Source: Lytechinus pictus
Taxonomy: Eukaryota > Echinodermata > Echinoidea > Temnopleuroida > Toxopneustidae
Assembly (NCBI RefSeq): GCF_037042905.1
Contig: NC_087257.1
Location: 19,922,001-19,986,000 of the forward strand
DNA length: 64,000 nt
Direction of reading: 5' to 3'
The notes under the pieces are model-generated. The model did not search any database. It had not been told where the DNA came from and worked only from the letters and a program-made list of their open reading frames with translations. The position numbers were made by a program, and so were the translations under genes. Every line of letters starts with the position of its first letter. Position 1 is the stretch's first letter. Below are positions 1-12,400 of the stretch, piece by piece.

Positions 1-442
1 GATTTTACAGTTTTGATTAATTTTACAAATTTGCAAAACATGGATGTATGGTCGATGGTGTCACAGACTCACCATTATGATACCAAGTTCAATAGAATCA
101 TCCCACCGCTGCCACCAAAATGTTTCATAAAGCCCTATTCATGAAGTGACTCATGGTATTTGTTGATAACAAGGATAAATTCAATATCACTATTCACAGT
201 ATAGGTATTGATCATCCACCAATCATGGGATAAGTAGCAACTATATTGTTTCTCCAGTGGATAGCTCTTGGAAAATGTTATTCTCTTGATGCTAGATTCA
301 AGGATCAGGGTCTGAACTCAATCCATTGACAATAATGAAATGATAATTAGCCATAATGATAATTAAATAATAATTATAATGATATTACTCTATGTGATGG
401 TTATAGTGATAATGATAAAGATTTTTTAATTTTATTGTATAG

Positions 443-3400
443 CATCAATGTTTTCTACTGATTTTACTGTTTGTGGAGTGGCTCCGCTTAGTGATGATCT
501 GGTGGTTCTTGCTTTTGTGACCAGTGGGCCAAAAAATGATGTAAGTATCCCATCTGCCATTCCTATGGCCCTTGTTTTGAAGTCTAGTTATTTTAAAATC
601 TTAGGCCTTGGTGTAATCCTGCAAAATTATGGGAAACCAAGTGTCAAAATTTTCAGACTCTTTGTTATTAAATTTATTTTTAGCTTATTATTAGACTTTC
701 AGGGTTTTGTTTATATTCATTGTTTATTTATTTTAAAAACAACAATACACATGATGGCCAATAACTGAAATGTATGGGTTTACAATAGGTTCATAAATAA
801 AAATATAAAATACAGATTGACAATAATGTAGTAGTAAAATGGTATTTATTAAAACACACAACTTTAAGCTTGAAGGCTGAAGGCTGAATACAGGAAGTTT
901 ACATTGATAAAAATTCAAATTGGTTACATACATGTATTTACATTTGGAGAGTCGAACAATTATTATTTTAAAAAATACCATTCAATAATATATTAAGAGT
1001 TCAGTAAGACCTTAAGACAAGTAGAACTTAAAATTAAGCGTTAAGAGAGTAGTATCAAGAAAGAGAGCAGGGAAGAAGGAAAAAAGAGAAAGGAAGAAGG
1101 GAACGAGATAGAGAGAATAAGAGATGATGAACCATGAGATGGGGAGGTGGGAACGAGATGGTTTGAATGAGTTGACAGGATGAAGAAATGGGAAGAAATA
1201 TGCAGAGTGTGAGTAGGTAAGATACAGGAATGCTTCACAAAGACAGGATACAGTAGACTTAGTAGATCAGGGAGAAGTAAGGGAAATAAACAAGAGAGAA
1301 CAAGGAAAAGATTGAGGGAGGAAAAGCAAAAATAATGAAAACATAATTAATTGCATTCAATGTACATGTGATATGTTTGTTTTACAGTCAAATGCGCAAC
1401 ATTAATCATAAAAACAGTACATGTGATAGAGTCGGTAGGATTGTAAAAAAAAATATACGATTAATTCTCTTTACTGAAAAAGGGCGCTTTTGCAATTTCA
1501 GCTTTTGCAACTATTTAACTATTTAGAAAATTGAAATTAGGTGAAGATGTGAATAAAATAGGACAGTTATTTATCTTTTCATCAGTTGTGTTTTGATTTT
1601 GTTGTTGCATGTATGATAGATAATGTGGTGATTGATTGTGTTGCATAATATTTACTATTATGATAACCTCGCTATTCGACGGTGACTGCCACAAAATTCT
1701 TGATTTACATTGGCTATTGGCCTTTGTAACTATCAAATGGTACATGTAGCTACGATTGGATGGCAAAGTTACTATTATAGTAACTTTTATGCAACATGAC
1801 CATGGTCCTGAAGTTAGAAAAGTAAAAAAGCATTGATTTTTTTCATGGCAGGGTGAAGATAGTGGTGCTCGACGACCTCAGTTGAAGATCATAACACCAC
1901 TGCCTGATGACTATCAGTTGGTGACTAGCGATGCATTATCAATGAGAGGCTTCCAATCATACAGACCAAATGACTATCATCTTGGTAAGAAGTGAAAAAT
2001 AATTATATCATATTGGAAGGCTCAGCATGGGATAGCAGAAATATTTCCAGGAATCGCAGATGAGTGGAAAATTAGCCCTAATGAGTGGAATATTTCTGGT
2101 ATTCCATGAAATAAAGCCATCCAATATAATTTCATAATATCAGAAATTTGATTAATCAAGTCGTATCACTTATCACATTATGGCATCATCACGTCATTAG
2201 GATCAATTTTGTCGTTGACATGTGACTTCATTGAGTGTCATTGTGATGTATGCTGCGCATCAAATTTGCTTTCATTGTTGTACGCGTTGTATGTTTCATG
2301 CATTCGCGCGTGCACACCAGACTGTTGAATACAGTCTCATATTCAATGGCGAATTTTGTTCAGGAGCCTATGGGATATTCGTCGGGTTTCGGTACTTTGG
2401 GGGATACGCTCTGATACTGCACAGGCATTTGATGCAGACCAAAACACATGTTTTTAATGTATCGCTAGAACACTCTATATAGATGTAGATGATAATATGT
2501 TGTATTGGATGGCTCATAATGGTATAGCAGAAATATTCCACAAGTCAGGACCAATGTTGCAATGATGGATTGGTGCATTATTAGTAATTCTGGTACGTGT
2601 CTTTCATTATGAGCTATCCAATATAATTGTTATTTTTATTGATTATTTATTAGGTTGGGCAATACAGCACGATATTGCAAAGAGAGTTTTGTTTTTATGG
2701 GGAATACTTCAGATTTCAGAGCATAGTGCCAGAAGCCGCGATATCGAAGGATAATCATGAAGATCAGAATATGAATTTTTAACCCATTTGAGATGGAATG
2801 ATTATGCTATAACACATGTTTTCTATAGTATCCAGCCTACATGTATGTGAGCTCAGTCTCTCTTGTGTTAATGCATGGTTATATTGCCTTATTTAGATAA
2901 TTACTGATCTTATTTGTTGTTTATTTGTGTGTAGATTGTGCTTTTTGGGAAGGAGTAATTTTGCCTTCTGAAGAATATTCTGATATGAAAAGAGAAGTTT
3001 ATGTAAAAATTGTACTAAATATGAGATCAGATTATTGTCTCTTGTATAAAAACACAATAAATTTATAGTAAGCAAGTTGATTGCATTATTTTTTGGTTTC
3101 AATTCAGCATTTATTTCCATTTCATTAAAGAACAAGTTGATAACAAAATCATGTACAGACGAAGAGACAATAGCAATTAAACATCATTAAAACATCAATA
3201 AATACAGACGAATGTGATAATGAAAGTATTGATGGCACATCATTGTAACAATATAAAAACAAGTTGGAAGGTAAATGATTTGGAAATGTGAATCAATGTA
3301 CTAAAATGCCAGAAGAAGGCTTGTTAAAATGCACATACCCAAAGTAAAAAGATTATTAAAATAACTTAATTTTACAATTGATAAGAATATCAATTGTCTC

Positions 3401-6400
3401 ATGAAATCATTGTTTGCTTCGATTACATTAGTTCAGAATTATTTGTTTTTATTATGTTTGAACAAAACTATCGATCTAATTTTTGAAATCTTTCAGAATA
3501 TGAATCAGATGAAGGGGTGTTTTACATCGTCAGTCCGAAGGATGTAGTGGTTGCTAGGCAACGAGACATGGATGATCACATCAAGTGGCTCATAGACCAA
3601 GAGAAATACGAGGCATGATTATTATTATTTTTTTTATTATTGTTATTTCTGTCATTGTTAATATCTTTATTAATATTATCATCATTATTATAATTACTAT
3701 TATCATTATTGTTATCTGCCTGAAAGCTATAATGTGGGGGAATTGACAATTGGATGTAAAGGAATTATTGTTTTAGTTGTTATGATAACTATAACAATGA
3801 TAACAATGATTGTTATTAGTTAGAATTTGTTTGTTATTATTATTATTATTAGTAGTAGTGGTAGTAGTAGTATTAGTATTAATATTATATTGTGAAACTC
3901 CGCCTATTATGAAATTAATAATTTCAGTTTCATGGTTGGTAAACTTAAAAGAGTCCCAGTGCAATGTCAATAGCAATTACATGTAGGCTTCTTCTATTAA
4001 AGAGAATAGCATGAAATATAGACGTTCGTATTTTTGACATTTATTTCAATAGTCTATCATGACAGAGGTAAATAGTCTTTTAGAGGAGGAGCTTGTCATG
4101 AAGAAAATCTTGTATTTTTTCCCGCTATTCAGGAGGCTTTATCTGAAGCTCGTATCCATCACAAGGATCTGGTTAAGATTCGACCTCTAGACGTTGGCCA
4201 CACCTATCTTAATCATCTTATCAGCACTGGAGAGTTTGATAAAGCTGCTAGGTTAGTTAAAATCAAACAATTTTCAGTAGAATTTTAACATTTGATCACT
4301 GTTTGCATATTCTGAAAAATTGATTGAATTTTCTACATGGAGATTTGGAGTTCCTGCAAAAATTGTCCTTTTTTTAAAGGATTTCACTGGCCTGATTTAG
4401 CCCATCAAAATTATAAAAAACATAACAAATCAACCATTGTATTGGTACATTCAACCATCTCAATGTTCCTTGCAGTAGCAAATTACTGTAAGTGATTGGG
4501 ATGGTAGACAAATGTCATAGATTTATAAATAAATCCCATGAATAGACATTCCTTTTCCTGTGTAGTAACTTTTTATTGCCTCCAGGGTCCGATAACACAA
4601 AGGTTAGCGATTGATCGTACGCTGATTTTCACGATTGATTGTACATTGTAGTCAATGCAATCAATAGTAGAAAAATGTTCTACGATCATTGCTAAGCTTT
4701 GTGTTACGGCCTCTGATGTTATTTGTAAGATGCAATAAAACCTGAATTTTGTATACATACATTAATATTGCTAAATTTCTGTCAGAGAAGGAACTCCCCC
4801 CCCCCCCCGACCACCCCTCCCCCCCACCCTCTACTGACCCCCAGGAGTTTCTGTCTTTTTCCGAGCAATAACAATACTCTGCCCCACATGTGCTTATCTG
4901 TGTTGGTGATCTTCAGTGTGATTGCTTTTCAGCTTATGCAAATTTACCAGATCTACATTGTAGGTCTACAATGGATAGCCTTACAATTTTCTTCATGGGG
5001 GCAAGACGCATGCAAATTTTTGAAGAACCTCGAAAGCAAGGGTGCCTTTGCATTGTCTTAAGTGAAGTGATTTCGTGCACACCTTTCATGAATTTTGTGA
5101 AAATTTTCACTAAAAATGTAAGACTTCAAAATTTGTGTGTGTTAAATGCCCTCCCCCAATGCTGGTATGTTACAATTAACATGATTTTTAAAACTTTCTC
5201 ATGAAATTTTGTTTGTTGCAAATTCATTTGTTTGGCATCATGATTCTTATTAAGTTTTAAATAATAATCAAATTAAATGTTCTAGTTCAAGGTATTTCAG
5301 AATACAGAATACTGCAGATACTTTACTTCCAATTGAACAGGATCTTTATTTGTTTCTTTACAGCCTCTGTCCTTTGATTCTTGGTAAGAGCAAGGATCTA
5401 TGGGAGGAGGAAGTCTTTAAGTTTGCCAAGCTCCATAAACTCAAAGTCATTAGTCAGTACATTCCAAAGGGAGACATGAGACTCTCTAAAGCAATTTATG
5501 AGATGATACTAAATGAATACCTACAGACTGATCTTCAGGTAAGTCTACTCCAATCGCAATGGGTTGAATGCATAACAATCGATTTAAAAGTAAACTAACC
5601 GTCAGTCAATCCGGTGGATTCACAATACGGTGCGCCATCTATCGGTTGGCAGCGAACAGGCCAATTTCTAACTTTTGAAACCATATGATAAGCGGAGGAA
5701 GAATTCACCGAAAACGGTATAAATTTCCCAAAGAAATCTGCAGCAAATTTCTTTCCCCACCTCCTAGATCCTGGTAAACAGCATAATTTTATGCAAACTG
5801 GCCAGGCCATGTCAGTCAGCGCAGCATCGCATGCATTATGCACTAGCATGCTCAGCAGATGTAGACTATTTTCCCATGAGGCATCGCAAAATTTGGTCTG
5901 TTCGCTGCAACCGATAGGTGGTGCACTGTATTGTAAATCCACCAAATAACTATTGCTTGTCAGGATTTTTCAAAGATTAATGAATTCTTTAATGTAGTTA
6001 TACCCACTCTTAGATAGAATCTATAAAGGGGATGTCTTTCTTAACACTGTTTCACATTATGATTTGTAGGAAACTAATTATTTTAGGTTTTTTCCTGAAC
6101 ATATGCATTTTTTTTTGGGGGGGGGTTCATTTTTAATATTTATGAAATAGGACAGTTTCAATTAGGTTGAATTCAGTAATGATTTATTGATTGATTGTTT
6201 TGACTTTTTCTTCCGTTAATGGTCAATTTCTATTACTTATGTTAATAAAAATCATACTCCTTTCAACCCTTAATATCTTAGGGTTTCAATAAATTGATCA
6301 AGGAATGGCCTCATGACTTGTATGACCTGATGACCGTGGTGTCGGCTGTTATGGAACGTCTGACCATTGACCCAAGGAATCCTGTCTTGATGCAGACTCT

Positions 6401-9400
6401 GGGGGAGCTCTACATTTATGATCAACGTTACGACAAAGCTCTTGCCATTTACCTCGAGTAAGTGTAGTATCTTTGGATTTTCATTAGGAGGCTCTTGTTG
6501 AGATATCATTTGCACAGCAAGGACGGACAATAGATGGTGCAGGAAATAGATGTGGCAAATAGATGTTGTTTGAAGAAGATTTTGTGGAAAATAAATGTGG
6601 CATAGATGTTATGGAGATTAGATGCTTTGGGAAATACATGTAGATGTGGGAAGTAAATGTTGTAAGGAAAAGTATGTTGTTGGGAAAAGATGTATGGGGA
6701 AAAGGATGTTGTGGGAAATATATGTTAAGGGACATAGATGTTGTAGAAAAACATGTTGTGGGAAATATATGTTGTGAGAAATAGTTGTTGTTGGAAATAT
6801 ATGTTGTTGGAAGAAGATGTTTTGAGAAACAGATGTGAGGAAAAGGATGTTGTGGGAAATAGATGTTGTGGAAAATGTTGTGGCAAATAAATTTTGTGAC
6901 TAATAGATTTTGAGGTGAATGGATGTTGAGGCAAATAGGTAATGCGGCAAAAAGATGTGGCAAATAGATGTTGAGGGATATAAATCTTATCGAATATAGA
7001 TAATCTTGGAAATAGATGTTGTGGCATGAAATTCCTGCCCAACGTGGGACGGTCGAAGGTCGTGGGTGATGTTTCATGATACTTAGTCTTGCACGCTATT
7101 AGAAGATTCTCAATCTTTATTTTGATTCCCATCTGCTAGAATCAAAATGCTATAAAAGTAGATTATTCTAATTTTTAACAAGGCTATGAAAACAAAACTT
7201 TTTTTTCAGTTTGATTAGCTAGGGTTATGTGAGATACACTCCCATAAAACATGAAGAATTTGAGGTATCTGATATTTATCATAAACAAGGGTCACCTGTT
7301 AAAGTGCATAAAGTAGTGCATAACTTACCAGCCACTTTATGAAATGGCGCCCTTGGAAGTGTTTCATATTAGATTATAAGTTACAAATGACTTACAAATG
7401 CACTACTGGTGATCCTTTCTTGTGGTAAATGAAGTATCCCAATGTAGCTGACTTAGCACATAAGAATGTCTTCCAGTCTTGCAGGAAGGCAGTGGTAACT
7501 TTGTGAATAGTTTCTGAAATGCAACTCAAGTTTATAAATGATGTAAGATATACATGTATGTGCTTAGATTTGAACTGAGGTGTCAAATGCTCCACCATAT
7601 GCATGCTGTGCGATTAAAATTACAATTTCAGTGTAAAATTTGATGGAAGGTACTCTGAGTATTGTCACGAATCATTTCAACTTCTCTTTTTCTTCATTCT
7701 TTCTATGACCCTAGATTGGGGCATGCAGATGTGTTTAAGCTGATTCACAAGCGCAATCTCTTCGACTCAATCCAGGATAAGATTGTTCTTTTGATGAAAT
7801 TTGACACTACTCAAGCCATTGAGATGCTCATCACAAACTCTGACAAAGTAGCTGTAAGTCATTGTTGAACATTCACAATGAGGAACTTTAGGTTTCTTTC
7901 CCCATCTAGGATAGAAAGATAGATGATAGATTAATGTTTTTTTTAATAGAAATCAAAGCATCATTGCAGCTACGGCCAAATTGTGTATTTACACGGCAAT
8001 AATGAAACAAAACTTGTTCCAACCATAACATGGATAATTGATTAATAAATGTATAGATATAATTTGGTATTGAAATTGACTGTCATTGTGGGATATTGGA
8101 ATTAAATAGTTTAAAAAAAGGAATCAAGTGTCAAGAAAATGAGTTATGGGTATGCTGTTGTAGCATATTCAGTTACGTCTTAATAAAACAAATATTCAAA
8201 AGTTTAACGAAAACTGTAGACGGATTGGTGAAAGATATTTTTAAATGACAAAAACATGAAAAGTTAAGCAAAAGTGTACAGTATTAACATGTGCAGGTCC
8301 ATCCCACAGACCTGAAACTTGATGCATGCATGTGTATAATTATGAGGTGATGAAAATGTGGGCATCTTTATTTAAGAAACCCTTGCAGTTCTTCTTTATA
8401 CTGAATGCTAGCAATTACAAATGGAAATATTTACCATTCCCAAAGCAGTATGTGATGTGGCTCCTGAATGAAATTCATGAATTATACTCCTCATGGGGGG
8501 GGGGGGGCATACATGTAATTGGTTAGGGTTAACTTGAGCTAATCATAATAGCTCCTATATCTCTTACTTTGAATTAGTGAAAAAGGGAATTTCTATCTTT
8601 TTGTTTTGTTTTTTCCTTCTTTCTACTCTTTTCTCCCTTTTTCCGCTTAGGTTAAGAAAGTGGTATCGCAATTACATGACCATCGCCAGCTATTGTACCA
8701 GGTAAATTAATTTTTGTTTGAAAGCTTAGTCCATTTTCAAAGAAATTTTGGTCATTGAATAATTAAGAAATTGTTACTGATAATGAACATGAGGGTTGTG
8801 ATGAAGAAAAAATATAAAAGTGGAATGAGTGGTGCTTTGAAAGAGACATGGGTGGATGATAAAGGTGTGGATGAAGATGATGATGATTCATGTTGATGGT
8901 GGTAATAATGATGATAGTTATGATGGTAATGATGATGATGATAATGCAGCTGGAGCTGATGATGATAATGATGGGGATGAAGATGGTGGTGGTAGTGGTA
9001 GTGATGATGATGTTAGTAATAATAATGATGATAATTATGGTGGTGGTGATGAATATGGTGATGATTATGATAGTGATGGTGATAATAATGATAATGCTGC
9101 TGCTGTTGTCGCTGATGGTAATGATGGTGATGGTGATGATGGTGATGAAAATGATTATTAAAATGATGATGGTGATGATGATGAAAATGATGATTAAAAT
9201 GATAATGATGGTGATGATGATGATGGTGATGATGACATATTATGACAATGGTAATGATGGCAGTGGGGATGATATAGCAAAAGAAAATAATCGATATTTA
9301 ATTAGGCAGTGTTAATCATAAAGATATGTTACACTTATAATGCTGTTTAACATGCTTTCTTCCTGCCAGTATCTTGACGCATTATTCCAGAAAGATCCAA

Positions 9401-12400
9401 ATCAAGGCAAAGATTTCCATGCCATGCAGGTTGAGCTTTACGCTGAGTTTGACAGACCACGCCTTCTTCCTTTCCTCAAGACCAGTAACTTCTATCCATT
9501 GCAACAGGCCTTAGAACAATGTGAACAGAGGAACTTCATCAAGGAGATGGTCTTTCTTCTTGGTGAGTTCAAACCTTGCTGATTGCATTTCAATCAACAG
9601 ATCATCAAAATTCAGACCTTTTTGATTGCTTTCCAATAAAGAGTTTGTCCAATCATACTTTGTTGATTGCATTTCAGTCAGTACCTCATCAAGTCAAACC
9701 ATGTTGATTACATTTGATCAACAGTTCTTCGATTCAAATTATGTTGATTGCATTTCATTCAACAGATCATCAAAATTGAAACCCTTTTTTATTGCATTTC
9801 TATCAGTACTTCATCAATTCAAACCTTGTTGATTGTATTTCAATCGGCACTTCATTAATTCAATTCTTGTTGATTTAGTTTCAGTCAGTACTTCATCAAT
9901 TCAAACCATGTTGATTGCATTTCAATTATTACGGATCATAAAATTCAAACCTTTTTTATCACATTTCAATCAAAATTTTATCAATCCAAACATTATTGAT
10001 TGTATTTCAATCAACAGTCTTCAATTCAAGCCTTGTTTTTTGCATTTCTGTCAGTACTTTATCAAGTCAAACCTTGTTTATTGCATTTCAATATTAAAGT
10101 ACTTCATTAATTTAATACTTTATGATTGCATTTCAATCAAAATTTCATCAATTCAAACCTTGTTAATTGCATTTCAGAGAACAGTATTTGTATTTTGATA
10201 AACCACAACAATAAAGCCTGTAAATAGACCAAACTTTCAAATCTATCTGCTACGGTAAACTGTTGCGAAGAAATATTGTACCTCACTATAATTGTATGCT
10301 GTTAAGATTTTACTAGATGTTTGTCAAAGTAGTCACTTCAATATGATCTTGTTTATATTCCCGGAACTGGAGCCGGTGTACAAGTCTGCTCTGTATGTTC
10401 TGAGGACCTGTATTTTTTTTTGGGGGGGGGGGCAATTTTACGTTAAAACTTAAAAAAAAAATATTTCAGGTGTCACACTTTTTACGATTCATTTTCATGA
10501 TTACAACAAAAATGTGTTTGATATTTTTTTAAACTACTATTTTTCATAGGCAGACCCAAGCGGCTGTCCCCGGTAACGCCTGTAAATGTACTTATACAAC
10601 CTCCCACAATCCTTAGGGTCTTACCTGTATTTGTTAATTGTAAGGTCTTGTAGACCCAAGTTTTGTTTGTTGTAAAAGTCTTAATTTTTTGTTTCTTTGT
10701 TTTAAGGTCGGATGGGTAACACCAAGCAAGCCCTGAGATTAATCACGGAGGAATTGAAAGATGTTGAGCAAGCGATCATCTTTGCCAAGGAACATGATGA
10801 TGTAGAGCTATGGGGTGATCTTATTGATTACTCTATGGACAAACCACGTAAGACCTTATTGATTACTCTACGAACGAACCACTTAAGACCTGACTAATTA
10901 CTTTATGGACAAACCTTATAAGGCCTCATTTGTATTCTCTTTTCAATTTGTAATTGATTATAAGCTATATCAGTTTAATTTTTTTATTATTAGTAGTAGT
11001 TATTATTAAAGGCTTAAATGAGGCCTTTCATTTTCAATGGTGTGCCTCACATGTCATATTAATAGCCATACTATTAACCTTCCTGGTTTGTTTAATACTT
11101 TTTATAGTTTTTTTTTTTTTTGGTTTTTGTAATTTTTAGCTTTCATCACCGGACTACTGAACAATATTGGTACTCATGTTGATCCTATTATTCTAATTAA
11201 GGTAAGTTTCATGCATTCCATTGTTGTAATTTCTCTTCAGTCATTTATAGGTAGCTTTCATCGCTAATTCCAATGGGTGGTTTTCTGATAGTCTTATTTT
11301 TAACCTTGGTCAACTTAGACCACACGTTTAAGGTGTGTCAGTTTTCAATTCATTCACCACTTAAAATTATTCTTGTTCTGCTGCAAAAAGTTGTCAAAAA
11401 GTTAATTGAGACATAAAATGGGAAGATGGAGAAACAGACTAAAATATTTTGGAAATTTAATGAATTAATTAGTACATTATAAATGCCATGACTATGGAAG
11501 ATTATGAAATATTATGAAGCCCAGCCTTCCATTGCAGTGTGGTTTAAAATTCTAGTTTAGACTAGGATCAAACATAGGTTTTAATTATCAGAAAACCACC
11601 CATTGTGTCTCCATTTCTTATTTTTAATACTAATTTTCATTTCTTTTTATGCTATTATCTTACTTTAATGGAAAAACAAACATGCTTGGAACATACTGTA
11701 AACAGTTTTTTTAAGTCCTATGTGAGTTTACAAATAGCTCTATAATATCACCCCCTGGATATTCACTTGTCATACATGTATAAAGAGCTTCTATTAAACC
11801 TCTTTTATCCATCTTCTGAGATTTCACCTCATAACATCCCTTTCTTCTTTTTTATTGCAGAGAATTAAAGAAGGAATGGAGATTCCAGGGCTTAGAGATT
11901 CACTTGTAAAGATTCTACACGACTACAACTTGCAGGTAAAATCAACTGACACTGAAAGCTGAGACAGTGTAGTTGCAGCAAACAATTGTTTTATGAGAGT
12001 CTTTACAATCAAGGTTAATTGTCACCATATCATCATATATCTACATGTAGATCTGGTACATGAAGGTAAACCGAACTGTGTGAAATCACAATAGCATAAT
12101 AACTGAAAAACAGTCCCACTGAAAATCACCAACACAGATAAGCATATGTGGGACAGTATGTTATTATTGCTTGGAAAAAAACCTTTGAGGAGAATGCCAT
12201 ACTTATTTTATTGAATTTCACTGCAAGTACACATTTTCTTCGAGAATCTTTGGCATGTATTTGTTTACACATACAAACCCTAGGGTGGTAATTTTATTGG
12301 ATTTTGAGAATTTTACTACAACTGGCATTTATTTCTATAGACGTTAGCTAATGATGTAATATTATTGTTGTTGATGTTATTGTTATCGTCATTATTGTTA

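Noticed and set aside
5595-5945. 116-codon minus frame
   Set aside because: Spans exactly one MITE, including its inverted ends.
6484-7132. Two long minus-strand frames with repeated peptides
   Set aside because: Translation of an intronic minisatellite.
8856-9315. Long Asp-rich and Met-rich frames
   Set aside because: They are translations of a GAT/ATG microsatellite in a VPS41 intron.
9566-10198. CRISPR-like direct repeats
   Set aside because: Units are degenerate and contiguous without unique spacers, in an intron of a eukaryotic gene; it is a minisatellite.
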